DNA of 64,000 nucleotides. Source: Edaphobacter aggregans DSM 19364 (GTDB lineage Bacteria; Acidobacteriota; Terriglobia; Terriglobales; Acidobacteriaceae). This document shows positions 7,121 to 16,345 of this stretch, piece after piece. Location of the stretch: assembly GCF_000745965.1 (NCBI RefSeq), contig NZ_JQKI01000026.1:1-64000 (forward strand). Reading direction: 5' to 3'. Each line of letters opens with the position of its first letter. Within the stretch, counting starts at the first letter, position 1. The notes below the pieces were generated by a model. That model had not been told where the DNA came from. It made no database searches and saw only the letters and a list, made by a program, of their open reading frames with translations. A program made the position numbers and the translations under genes.

Positions 7121-10100
7121 ATGAATCCTGAACTCCCGGTGCGGATATTCCTCATACTCCTTTGCAGCATACTGGCCTGCCCTTGTGCGAACGCTGTGGA
7201 TCCGGACCGGCGGATTTCTCAGTACGCGCACACTGCCTGGCGCGTGCGTGACGGAGTCTTCGCAGGAGCACCCACTGCGATCACCCAAACTACAGATGGA
7301 TATGTGTGGGTTGGGACGCTAGGTGGGCTGTTGCGCTTCGACGGCGTTCGCTTCGTCCGCTGGACTCCACGCGCCGGAGAACATCTTCCCGCGACGGCAG
7401 TGATCTCACTCCTGGGCGCCGCCGACGGGAGCCTGTGGATTGGAACAGCCTCTGGCCTGGCTCAGTGGAAGAACGGAAATTTGTTCAATTTCCCAGAAAC
7501 AGCGGGCCGCGTGAACTCGATCTACGAGGATCGTGAGGGCACGATTTGGATGGCGCGTTCGCGAACGCGGGCTGGAGCTGTTTGTAAGGTCACAGTATCT
7601 GTGGCCAAATGCTACGGGCCCAAAGACGGAGTTCCACCCTATGCTGGGACATTGATCGGCGACAACTTCGGATATCTTTGGATTGGAACCAGCACCGCGC
7701 TTGTCCGATGGAAACCAGGTTCATCTACTTCGTACGAGTTGCCCGGACTCAAGTCCAACGTAGCGCTTGCTGGTATAAACGCTCTCGCTGCCACTCCTGA
7801 TGGATCTGTCTGGGCGGGGATCTCGAATTCAGGCCGCGGGCTCGGCCTGCAACAGTGGGTAAACGGTACATGGAGAACCCTGATCACAACGACACTCGAC
7901 AGCAGCACGTTGAATGCCTACGCCTTGTGGTTGGACCGGCATAACGCATTGTGGATTGGAACTGAAGGAAACGGCATCTACCGGGTCCACGATGGCAAGG
8001 TGGATCGTTTTCGAAGCGCAGATGGTTTATCAAGCGATACCACCGAGGGTTTTTTTGAGGACCGAGAAGGTAATTTGTGGTTGACCACTGCCGAGGGTGT
8101 CGACTGTTTCCGCGACATTCCAGTTGTCAACTTCTCTGTGCGCGAGGGGCTTACTCGTGACTCGGTCGATTCCATACTTGCGGCTCGAGATGGGACCATC
8201 TGGATCGGGAATTATGAAGGTTTGGATTATGTGCGTGGGGACGTCGTTTCATCCATCGGTCCAAAGAATGGATTGCCGGGCAGTCACGTGACGTCCCTGT
8301 TCGAAGATCATGCTGGACGGCTTTGGGTCGGGTTAGACAATGGATTGTTTGTTTACGAGCGCGGCAGGTTTAGACCCATCCAGCGTCGCGACGGAGGTGC
8401 CATAGGGGTCGTTACGGAGATGATCGAGGACGTAGATAGCTGCATTTGGGCCGTAGTCGTTCGCGCTGGCCCCGAAAATCCAGTAGGACTGGTCCAAATT
8501 CAAGATGGCAGATTCGCCACCGAAATTGCAGACGAGAGGCTAGATATTCCAATTTCGCTAGCGGGCGATCCCGAAGGTGGCCTCTGGTTGGGACTGCGTA
8601 AAGGTGGTCTAGCCCGGTATCGGAATGGCCAACTGCAGATCTTTCCCCTCAAGAACACAAATGCTCAAGTTTTACAGGTACTGGCAAAATCGGATGGTTC
8701 TGTGCTGGCAGCAACCACCGATGGCCTTGTCGAACGGCGCGGTGAGACTCAGTATGCCCTCGACCACCATAACGGCCTGCCCTGCGACCGGACCTACGCG
8801 ATCATTACAGACAAATACTCCAATCTTTGGCTGTATACCGAGTGCGGTCTGATATTGATCAAATCGGACGACCTGCAACAGTGGCGTGGACACCCCGACC
8901 TAAAGGTAAGGTTCGATTTGTTCGATGCGTACGACGGCGCCCAGCCCTATCTCGCTGATTTTAAGCCACGTGCAACACGATCAAACGACGGGCGCTTGTG
9001 GTTCGCGAATGGAACTGTGGCTCAGATCATTGATCCCGACCGGTTGTTTAGAAACTCCATCCCGCCGCCAGTACATATCGAAGAAGTGATTGCTGATCGA
9101 AAGAATTATCCGTCTCAAAACGGCCTTCGTCTCCCGGCCCTGACGCGTGATCTCGAGATCGACTATACGGCTCTGAGCTTTGTCGTTCCTCAGAAAGTGC
9201 AGTTCCGGTACAAACTGGAAGGTCATGATCGAGAGTGGCAGGACCCTCAAACCAGGCGCCAGGCTTTTTACAGTAATCTGCGCCCGGGCAACTACCGGTT
9301 CCATGTGATGGCCTCCAATAATTCTGGTGTCTGGAATGAAGCAGGGGCTGAACTCGATTTCAACATAGCTCCCGCCTACTATCAGACGACTTGGTTCCGA
9401 GGGCTTTGCGTGTTCGCTTTCTTCACGCTGCTCTGGGCCGGTTATCAAATGCGTGTTCACCAGTTGCAGGAGCAAGAGAAGAAATTCCGCGACGCAGTAG
9501 AAACCATGCCGGCCCTGGCTTTCGTTGCCGACCCCAATGGCAATAGCACGTTCTTGAACAGGGGATGGCTTGAATACACCGGCTTGAGCTCGGAACAGGC
9601 CTCAGGTTCAGGTTGGGAGAAGGCGATTCACCCCGACGATCTCAAGCGCGTCACCGAACGATGGCTCGCATCGCGGACGACTGGCCAACCGCTGGATTAT
9701 GAAGCGCGGCTCCGGCGCGGATCGGACGGAGTCTATCGCTGGTTCCAGACACGCGCCCGGCCACTGCGCGATAACCGAGGCCAGATCGTGAAGTGGTGTG
9801 CAGTGGCGAACGACATTGAAGATCGCAGACATGCTGAACGGCTCCAGGCGGATCTTACCCACGCGAGCCGGGTCAGCACGATGGGAGAACTGGTCGCCTC
9901 TATCTCGCACGAACTCGCACAGCCCATCACGGCCACAACCAATAATGCCAGGGCATCTTTGCGATGGCTTCAGCACGACCCGCCCGATCTGACGCAAGTT
10001 CGCAAAGGGACGGAAAGAATCATCGAGGCGGGCACCTTTGCGTCGGAAATCATCAACCGTCTGCGATCGTTGTACAAGAAGGCCCTTCCCAAACGAGAGT

Positions 10101-10573
10101 TGGTCGCGATAAATGAGGTAATAGGCGAAATGGCCGGGATGCTGAGAAGCGAAGCCAGAAGACACGGAGTATCAATCTACACCGATATCAAAGACGATCT
10201 TCCGATGACCGTGGCGGATCGAGTGCAACTTCAACAGGTGCTCATGAACTTGATGATGAATGGCATCGAGGCGATAAAGGACTCGGGCGGCATGGTTATG
10301 GTGAAGTCGCGATTGGGCGAGGACGGCCAGATCGAGACCTCTGTAAATGACACAGGACCCGGGCTACCCGTGGGCAAGGCCGACCAGATATTTGATGCGT
10401 TCTTCACTACGAAACCAAAAGGCAGCGGCATGGGCTTGGCAATCAGCAAGTCGATCGTCGAATCGCATGGCGGACGGATCTGGGCCAACGGCGACGGCGG
10501 CCGTGGCGCGACGTTCCACTTTACCTTACCGGCGGCTCCCGCGGAAACAAGCCCCCCCGTGGATGCAGCGTGA
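7121..10573 (+). CDS. Propeller-type sensor histidine kinase (Reg_prop, Y_Y_Y, PAS, HisKA, HATPase)
   Basis: About 1150 residues. A signal peptide (IFLILLCSILACPCANA) is followed by two-component-regulator propeller repeats (many GYVWVGT, GTIWIG, GNLWLTT, GRLWVG motifs, residues about 30-640), a Y_Y_Y domain (residues about 690-750), one membrane helix (about 756-778), a PAS domain (about 788-900), a HisKA domain with the phospho-acceptor H930 in SHELAQPI, and an HATPase domain (NLMMNGIEAI, DTGPGLP, GSGMGLAI). The kinase core resembles FixL-type kinases. The start at 7121 gives a proper signal peptide; an upstream TTG (7091) does not. The ligand is unknown but such sensors often detect polysaccharides. 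No response regulator gene is adjacent, so its partner is unknown. Confidence 0.92.
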   Translation: MNPELPVRIFLILLCSILACPCANAVDPDRRISQYAHTAWRVRDGVFAGAPTAITQTTDGYVWVGTLGGLLRFDGVRFVRWTPRAGEHLPATAVISLLGAADGSLWIGTASGLAQWKNGNLFNFPETAGRVNSIYEDREGTIWMARSRTRAGAVCKVTVSVAKCYGPKDGVPPYAGTLIGDNFGYLWIGTSTALVRWKPGSSTSYELPGLKSNVALAGINALAATPDGSVWAGISNSGRGLGLQQWVNGTWRTLITTTLDSSTLNAYALWLDRHNALWIGTEGNGIYRVHDGKVDRFRSADGLSSDTTEGFFEDREGNLWLTTAEGVDCFRDIPVVNFSVREGLTRDSVDSILAARDGTIWIGNYEGLDYVRGDVVSSIGPKNGLPGSHVTSLFEDHAGRLWVGLDNGLFVYERGRFRPIQRRDGGAIGVVTEMIEDVDSCIWAVVVRAGPENPVGLVQIQDGRFATEIADERLDIPISLAGDPEGGLWLGLRKGGLARYRNGQLQIFPLKNTNAQVLQVLAKSDGSVLAATTDGLVERRGETQYALDHHNGLPCDRTYAIITDKYSNLWLYTECGLILIKSDDLQQWRGHPDLKVRFDLFDAYDGAQPYLADFKPRATRSNDGRLWFANGTVAQIIDPDRLFRNSIPPPVHIEEVIADRKNYPSQNGLRLPALTRDLEIDYTALSFVVPQKVQFRYKLEGHDREWQDPQTRRQAFYSNLRPGNYRFHVMASNNSGVWNEAGAELDFNIAPAYYQTTWFRGLCVFAFFTLLWAGYQMRVHQLQEQEKKFRDAVETMPALAFVADPNGNSTFLNRGWLEYTGLSSEQASGSGWEKAIHPDDLKRVTERWLASRTTGQPLDYEARLRRGSDGVYRWFQTRARPLRDNRGQIVKWCAVANDIEDRRHAERLQADLTHASRVSTMGELVASISHELAQPITATTNNARASLRWLQHDPPDLTQVRKGTERIIEAGTFASEIINRLRSLYKKALPKRELVAINEVIGEMAGMLRSEARRHGVSIYTDIKDDLPMTVADRVQLQQVLMNLMMNGIEAIKDSGGMVMVKSRLGEDGQIETSVNDTGPGLPVGKADQIFDAFFTTKPKGSGMGLAISKSIVESHGGRIWANGDGGRGATFHFTLPAAPAETSPPVDAA

Positions 10574-10704
10574 TTCGGCATCCCGCACGGTGGGTTCGCG
10601 GGCCAAGCCGGCATCATTTGATGCATAATCCATAGCGCCGTATCGACAGTGCTCGGCAGGCAGAGTTTGGCTGCAGAAGATTTTGGAGCGAGCATTGTGG
10701 ATAC

Positions 10705-10892
10705 GGCGATTTGTACTAAACCCGGATAGGTTTTGGCAGGACAATTGCTTTAAGGGGATTCAATCCATCGCAGCTATTTTGTGCGGACTTGAGCGGAAGC
10801 GTTGTGACTGCCGTGCGCAACATGCAATTTGTCCTGCCAAAAAATCTACCATGCTTCCACGTACCCGCGGAGCGGGTTTAGTACAAATCGCC
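10705..10892. repeat. 188-bp MITE-like element with 20-bp perfect terminal inverted repeats
   Basis: Bases 10705-10724 (GGCGATTTGTACTAAACCCG) are the exact reverse complement of 10873-10892. A second, inner inverted pair is nearly perfect: TTTTGGCAGGACAATTGC (10731-10748) against 10824-10842 with one extra T. No coding sequence lies between them and no clear target duplication is visible. It may be two ends of an insertion sequence brought together by deletion, or a small non-autonomous element. The remaining bases of the 10574-11043 gap hold nothing recognisable. Confidence 0.6.
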
Positions 10893-11043
10893 AAATCACT
10901 CAGCGATCGCTCTAGCTGCATCGGAGGAACTCCCATTTTCGGGTCGTTCCACCTTTTCTTTGGTGTGCCATTTGACCCAGTTTGGATTCAGGGGTACAAA
11001 CCAAGGTTCCATACGCATATTGCAGACCAGAAAGGAGGTTCCC

Positions 11044-11672
11044 ATGTCTCAGCCTGTAAATGCAGAACCTGCACGTGAATCCCCTAGCAAGAAGATCTGT
11101 CAGGATCACCGGCCGCGAACCGGCATCGTCTGCCGGACGAGCGCGTGGGTCTCACCCACCATTTCTCCATCGCTGGCCACGAGGGCTACCTAACTGTCGG
11201 TCTTTATCCGAACGGGCGGCCGGGTGAAATCTTCATCCGGATGGCAAAGGAGGGCTCGACGATCGCGGGATTGATGGAGTGTTTCGGCACTGTCGTCTCG
11301 GTGAGCCTGCAGCATGGAGTGCCGCTCAAGGTGCTCTGCGACAAGCTCTCGCATACTCGGTTCGAGCCCTCGGGCTGGACCGGCAATGAGGAACTTGGAT
11401 ATGCGAAGTCGATCATGGACTACCTCTTTCGCTGGATGGAATTGCGATTTCTGTCTGGCAAGCAGCTTCCGCTGTTAACACAACAGATGGCAGTCGTTGA
11501 ACGACCAGCCAGCGCAGAGGCAAACCATGCTCCCGCCAGCCATTCGCAATACCTTCACGACTGCTATGAGGTTGGCGATGCGCCTCTCTGTGTCACCTGT
11601 GGGTCACTGATGGTCCGCAACGGCAGCTGCCACAAGTGCGCAAATTGCGGTGGTACGAGTGGCTGCTCTTGA
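11044..11672 (+). pseudogene. TSCPD-domain protein (NrdJ C-terminus-like), frameshifted near its 5' end
   Basis: AAAGGAGG at 11031-11038 and ATG 11044 start a frame (MSQPVNAEPARESPSKK...) that ends early. A different frame from about 11095 reads RHRLPDERVGLTHHFSIAGH, EGYLTVGLYPNGRPGEIFI, KEGSTIAGLMECFGT and MDYLFRWMELRFLSGKQL. It ends with a zinc-finger-like tail (CVTCGSLMVRNGSCHKCANC). This matches the TSCPD region and C-terminus of B12-dependent ribonucleotide reductases, here without the catalytic barrel. No ATG opens the second frame; only GTG 11145 does. It could be translated from there, but the strong ribosome-binding site belongs to the other frame, so a frameshift is more likely. Stand-alone versions seem to occur on mobile elements. 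Confidence 0.7.
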
Positions 11673-11774
11673 CAGCGGAACGGGGCAGCTCTCGGCTACA
11701 GCAAATGACCTTGGAATCGCGAGCACATGAAGAGCTCTTTGAACTGGTTGAGGAACTGCAAGGATGGGAGAAAA

Positions 11775-11987
11775 ATGCAGGTTCAGATAGCAATCGGGGA
11801 GAACCATCGCTTCGAGCTGCGTGAGGCGTTGTTGGTTTACTACGGGAACAAGACAACCTTCATTACGAAGCACGAGGTTACCACCCAGCAGAACGCAGCA
11901 CCTACTTTCGGACCGGCGCAACCGCTCACCACAGCATTCGTCGAATCGCTCGTTCGCTCTCTTGGGGGCGGATCCGCGGCTGAGGTG
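11775..11987 (+). pseudogene. PRTRC system protein B, N-terminal fragment
   Basis: The first 71 codons read MQVQIAIGENHRFELREALL, then TTFITKHEVT and FGPAQPLTTAFVESLVRSLG, ending in SAAEV. This looks like the N-terminus of PRTRC system protein B, found with ThiF-like and other proteins on a class of integrative plasmids. After codon 71 the frame passes directly into an IS110 transposase tail, so the gene was cut by that insertion or by a deletion. The family identity is from recognition of the LGPAQPLTT...LVRSLGG motif and should be checked by search. Confidence 0.6.
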
Positions 11988-12401
11988 ACGGCCAGCACGT
12001 TTCCCTCTGCGGCCGAGTTCACTTCCTGGGTGGGAACCTGCCCCGGAAACCAGGAAAGCGCCGAAGAGAACTCCAGCAGTCGTTCGGCGAAAGGCAACAA
12101 GTACATGCGCCGGGTGCTCAACCAGGCCGCTCATGCTGTCGCCCGGAGCAAAGGCACACACTTTCAGGAAGTGTTCCGGCGTCTACTGCCGCGCCTGGGT
12201 TATAAATCCGCCGTCTGGGCCATCGCACATCGCCGATGCCGCTTGGTCTGGAAGATTCTTCATGGGGGAATCCGCTACGTCGAGCAAGGCACCGGAGTCG
12301 AACCGAAGCTCCTCATCTATCGTGCCCAATCTCTAGCCAAACAGCTTCGCAAATTCGGCTACAACGTTCAGATCACTCCCGCCAACAGGGCGCCAGCATA
12401 A
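11988..12401 (+). pseudogene. IS110-family transposase, C-terminal fragment
   Basis: Reads FPSAAEFTSWVGTCPGNQES, then SSRSAKGNKYMRRVLNQAAH, FRRLLPRLGYKSAVWAIAHR and WKILHGGIRYVEQG, which is the Transposase_20 half of an IS110/IS1111 transposase with its conserved serine region. The N-terminal RuvC-like DEDD domain is missing. It is fused in frame to the PRTRC-B remnant, giving an open but chimeric reading frame of 225 codons from 11727 that should not be annotated as one protein. Confidence 0.85.
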
Positions 12402-12594
12402 GACTCGCGAGCGCAACCCTGGAGGACATGATTTTCGACGGTGATTTTCGACGGAGTACTACCGTAAACCGGGAACAATGGTTTAGCGTGGCAATGGCGA
12501 AATCAGCGATCTGTTACTACGGAATCAGAGGACATGAATCACAGAAATTTCGAATTTTGAGCTACCGGTCGACTTTTTTTGAGAACATTGAGAC

Positions 12595-14127
12595 ATGGGC
12601 AATCGCACCAATTCGGTGCTGGTGGCCAGTCTTCTCATATCTGGCGTATTTTTGCTTTCAACGAGCCCTAAGCCTCGCTCTATGAGGGCTGCCATTCCAG
12701 ACCAAGCAATTTCACCGAACAACCTTGGCGGCCGGATGCCTCCCTCTTTTGATCGGGAGGTGGCGAGAGTCGAGGCCGAAATTGACCGGATTGAGGCGGA
12801 CACGCTGCGCCAGGTCGAACACAACTCGCTCGATCGCCAGGCTCAGGTTCACATGCTGGGAAAGTTGCTGCTCTTTGATAAACATCTTTCCGTCCATCAA
12901 AACGAGGCCTGCAGTTTCTGTCATATGCCGGAGACGGGATTCACCGGGCCGATTCAGTCTTTGAATCAGACTACCGTGTCGTATCCCGGATCGGAGAGAA
13001 CCCGGTTCAGCAATCGAAAGCCGCAGAGCTATATGTATGCACCCTTCGCGCCTGTGCTCCACTACAACGCTTTGCAAGGTGACTTTATCGGCGGGAATTT
13101 CTGGGATATGCGGGCGAGTGGCTATCGGCTGCAGAATCCAAGCGCCGAACAAGCGCAGGGACCGCCGACGAACCCCGTAGAAATGGGCCTGCCGGATTCG
13201 GCCTGTGTGGCGTTCCGTCTTTCCCGGGCTCCCTATCGCAAGCTCTTTGAGACGGTGTGGGGGAAAGACTCATTCACCATTCAATGGCCTCCCGACGTGG
13301 AAAAGGTCTGTGCCACACCGGCACCGCCCCCCGCCAACGATGAGTACCCGGTCCATCTCAGCGTGGCAGACCGGGCTCGCACCGACCGTGTATATGACAG
13401 CTTCGGGCTGGCGATCTCCGCCTATGAGTTTTCGCCAGAAGTGAGTCCGTTCACGTCAAAATATGACACCGTACAAGCAGGAAAGGAGCAATTCACGCCG
13501 CAGGAGAAACTGGGATATGAGTTGTTCCGCGGCAAAGCGAAATGCAATGAATGTCACCGGGATGGAGGCCCCGGTGAGGAGCCTCTGTTCACGGACTTCA
13601 CTGCGAGTAACCTCGGCGTCCCGAAGAATCCGGGATTGCAGTACAACTACGAGAGCGCGCCCGACCAACGCGGCTATCGTGCCAACCCTGACGGACCGGC
13701 ATACGTCGATGTGGGCGTGGGATCTTTCCTTCGCAGGCTGAAAAGCCTGAGCGGTCAACTGAATCCCGATTCTGGATGGATTCTGCTGGCGCCGAAGTTC
13801 GACGGCAAGTTCCAGGTTCCCACATTGCGCAACGTGGACATGCGCCCAAGTCCTGATTTCGTGAAGGCGTACATGCACAATGGCTACTTCAAGAGCCTGA
13901 AGGAAGTGGTGCACTTCTACAACACGCGTGATGTGCTACCCCGATGCGCGGCAGGGGATCGGGGGGAAAAGGTCACGTGCTGGCCAGTGCCCGAAGATTC
14001 GACCAATCTCAATAAACGGCAACTCGGCGACCTTAAGCTGACGGACCAGGAGGAAGATGCCATCGTGTCTTTCTTGAAAACCCTCACCGACGGTCACACA
14101 GTTCCCAAGCAGCGAGCCGCAATGTAG
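12595..14127 (+). CDS. Di-haem cytochrome c peroxidase / MauG-family protein
   Basis: 510 residues with an N-terminal signal segment (VLVASLLISGVFLLS) and two c-type haem motifs, CSFCH starting at residue 106 and CNECH at residue 317, spaced as in bacterial di-haem peroxidases. Further typical strings are LLLFDKHLSVHQNEACSFCH, GNFWDMRA and FQVPTLRNVDMRP...YMHNGYF. The fold is expected to reduce peroxide or oxidise a partner protein in the periplasm. The protein is longer than simple peroxidases (about 340), which fits the MauG-like and decaheme-associated branch. It stands alone, next to the decayed mobile region, and has no obvious operon partner. Confidence 0.88.
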   Translation: MGNRTNSVLVASLLISGVFLLSTSPKPRSMRAAIPDQAISPNNLGGRMPPSFDREVARVEAEIDRIEADTLRQVEHNSLDRQAQVHMLGKLLLFDKHLSVHQNEACSFCHMPETGFTGPIQSLNQTTVSYPGSERTRFSNRKPQSYMYAPFAPVLHYNALQGDFIGGNFWDMRASGYRLQNPSAEQAQGPPTNPVEMGLPDSACVAFRLSRAPYRKLFETVWGKDSFTIQWPPDVEKVCATPAPPPANDEYPVHLSVADRARTDRVYDSFGLAISAYEFSPEVSPFTSKYDTVQAGKEQFTPQEKLGYELFRGKAKCNECHRDGGPGEEPLFTDFTASNLGVPKNPGLQYNYESAPDQRGYRANPDGPAYVDVGVGSFLRRLKSLSGQLNPDSGWILLAPKFDGKFQVPTLRNVDMRPSPDFVKAYMHNGYFKSLKEVVHFYNTRDVLPRCAAGDRGEKVTCWPVPEDSTNLNKRQLGDLKLTDQEEDAIVSFLKTLTDGHTVPKQRAAM

Positions 14128-14492
14128 TCTTACACGGCTCACGTCGATGCCGGACGCTCAGTTGTGATTCCCGACGCGTAACACAGCTGGAAGCTGTATG
14201 TGTTCCTAAGGGCACCTCGTCTGAAGTAAGCGGTCAATTGTGCGGTTGGTCGCAAACCACACCTTACTCCCCAGCGCCTGACTTCGGCCACGTCCTGATC
14301 GAACCGCGGCTGCGTCCCCGCACGCCTCCGGCGTGGATGAGATTTTGCATACCCTTTAGTAATTGCCGAAGGTGGCAGCATTGCTATGCGCGCTACCCTC
14401 GTTGTGAAGGAGCTACGACACAAAATCCACAACAATTTGGGTAATTAGGAGATTTTGCAGGCTTTTGAGTTTTGTAAGTGATTGATTTTAAA
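14128..14492. other. Intergenic region, no gene recognised
   Basis: The 365 bases between the peroxidase gene and tRNA-Asn hold no frame with a recognisable family. The string GAGATTTTGCA occurs twice (about 14338 and 14449), with an AT-rich stretch after the second copy. A minus-strand frame reading VWFATNRTIDRLLQTR at about 14210-14265 may be an old gene remnant but could not be placed. Confidence 0.4.
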
Positions 14493-14567
<75 letters not shown>

Positions 14568-14695
14568 GTGTCTGTGAGCGCGTTTGGAGAACGCACTGCG
14601 CTGAATCAGTTATAACAAATGCCCTCCGAAGGGTCAAAGGCGGCAATCGTTCGGTAGCGGGCCAGTCTGATGCTCCACCAGCCCGCTTCAAATCC

Positions 14696-16093
14696 TTACA
14701 GCTTATAGGCCTTCTTGACGAGGTTGACCGTGAGGTCTTTGACCACCTCGAAGGCCTCATCCTCGTCGAGCCGATGCTCCGCGACCAGCCGGCCGAGGAA
14801 CGCGCAGTCGATGCGGCGAGCAACGTCGTGGCGCGACGGAATCGAGAGGAAGGCGCGCGTGTCGTCGTTGAAGCCGACCGTGTTATAGAAGCCTGCGGTC
14901 TCGGTGGCGGTCTCGCGGAAGCGCATCATGCCCTCGGGCGAGTCGTGGAACCACCACGGCGGCCCAAGCTTGAGCACGGGATAGTGCCCGGCCAGCGGAG
15001 CAAGTTCGCGCGAGAAGGTGGACTCGTCGAGCGTGAACAGAATGAAGGTGAAGTTGGTCGAATTGCCGTACTTCGAGAGCAGCGGACGCAGGTTACGGAC
15101 GTACTCGGTTGGCGACGGAATATCCGCGCCCTTGTCGCGGCCGAACTTCTCGTAGACCTGCTTGTTATGGTTGCGGATGCTGCCCGGATGAAGCTGCATC
15201 GTCAGCCCATCCTCGGCGGACATGCCCGCCATCTCGGTGAGCATCTGCGCCTGGAAGATCTGCTGTTCCTCAGGCACCGAGCGTCCGGAGAGGATGCGCT
15301 GGTAGAGCGACTCCCCGGTGTGCGCGTCGAGATCGGCCGTCATCGCGGTAAGGTGGCCGTGATCGGTCGCGGTCGCTCCCATCGAGATGAAGAACTCGCG
15401 CCGTCTGCGCAAAGCATTCAGATATCCATTGAAGCTGCCGATGTTCTCGCCGGTGATGGCGCCAAGCCTCTCGATGTTTTCGCGGAATCCGGCGTACTCG
15501 GCGTCGATCACGGCGTCGGGGCGAAACGTTGGCAGCACCCTTCCCTTCCAGCCGGACTCGCGGATGGCCTTGTGATGCTCGAGGGTGTCGAGAGGCGAGT
15601 CCGTCGTCGAGAGGACCTCGATGTTGAACCTCTCAAAGAGCGCGCGGGGGAGGAACTCGGGAGTCTGGAGCTTGCGGTCGATGATGTCGTAGTACTCGTC
15701 GGCGTTGCCGGTTGCCAAGCGCTCGGTCAATCCGAAGTTGACGCTGAGGGAGTAGTCGAACCAGAGGCGGGTTGGAGTTCCGCGGAACAGATAGTAGTGC
15801 TTCGCGAAGATCCGCCAGACCTCGCGCGGGTCGGCCTGCTGCTTGCCGTCAAGCTGCGGAATGCCGAGCGACTCCAGCGAGACGCCCTGCGAGTAGAGCA
15901 TGCGGAAGATGTAATGATCGGGCTGAATGAACAAGGCCGCGGGGTTAGGAAAGGCCTCGTTCTTCGCGAACCACGCTGGGTCAGTATGGCCGTGGGGAGA
16001 GAGGATCGGAAGATCGCGGACGGTCTCGTAAAGTTTTTGGGAGACAGCGCGGACCGCCGGATCAGAAGGAAACAACCGCATGGCATCAAGCAT
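14696..16093 (-). CDS. uxaC: Glucuronate isomerase
   Basis: 465 residues, the usual UxaC length. It converts glucuronate to fructuronate (and galacturonate to tagaturonate) at the start of hexuronate breakdown. The metal-binding SPHGHTDP motif is at about residue 32, with ALFIQPDHYIFRMLYSQG next. LPTFRPDAVID and GVRCGLRP-like parts are replaced by FNDDTRAFLSIPSRHD near the C-terminus, which is normal for the family. A GAGGTG ribosome-binding site precedes the ATG at 16093. No uxaB, uxuA or kdg genes are adjacent. The next minus-strand gene upstream is the outer-membrane porin-like protein, which might supply sugar-acid uptake. Confidence 0.96.
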   Translation of the reverse strand: MLDAMRLFPSDPAVRAVSQKLYETVRDLPILSPHGHTDPAWFAKNEAFPNPAALFIQPDHYIFRMLYSQGVSLESLGIPQLDGKQQADPREVWRIFAKHYYLFRGTPTRLWFDYSLSVNFGLTERLATGNADEYYDIIDRKLQTPEFLPRALFERFNIEVLSTTDSPLDTLEHHKAIRESGWKGRVLPTFRPDAVIDAEYAGFRENIERLGAITGENIGSFNGYLNALRRRREFFISMGATATDHGHLTAMTADLDAHTGESLYQRILSGRSVPEEQQIFQAQMLTEMAGMSAEDGLTMQLHPGSIRNHNKQVYEKFGRDKGADIPSPTEYVRNLRPLLSKYGNSTNFTFILFTLDESTFSRELAPLAGHYPVLKLGPPWWFHDSPEGMMRFRETATETAGFYNTVGFNDDTRAFLSIPSRHDVARRIDCAFLGRLVAEHRLDEDEAFEVVKDLTVNLVKKAYKL

Positions 16094-16285
16094 TCAGAGC
16101 ACCTCGGTAAGAACAACCGCTAACAGAGACAAACTGCGAAAGATGGACGGCCTCAAAGGGCCTCCACCGAATTAAGCGCGACTCCGAACAAATCGCAACC
16201 ACAGAAGCCTATCAAAAGTGGATCACAAGTGGTTGACCAATTTGCGTTGATAAGAGAAACCGGGGCGGGGGCCATCTCCACTGCA

Positions 16286-16319
16286 AAAGAAGAGAGGCGT
16301 CCCCGCTCGAGGACGCCTC
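16286..16319 (-). terminator. Intrinsic terminator after the porin-like gene
   Basis: Arms GAGGCGTCC (16294-16302) and GGACGCCTC (16311-16319) form a 9-bp stem. Read on the minus strand it is followed by TCTTCTTTT. It lies 27 bases past the porin-like stop codon. Confidence 0.85.
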
Positions 16320-16345
16320 CCTGGTACGCCGCAGTGCAGCGTGGG

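Noticed and set aside
11727..12401. Single 225-codon protein
   Set aside because: It is a chimera of a PRTRC-B-like start and an IS110 transposase tail created by an insertion or deletion, so it is listed as two fragments.
14610..16120. Long plus-strand open frame opposite uxaC
   Set aside because: It is the antisense of a GC-rich gene with strong third-position bias; uxaC has full family motifs, the antisense product has none.
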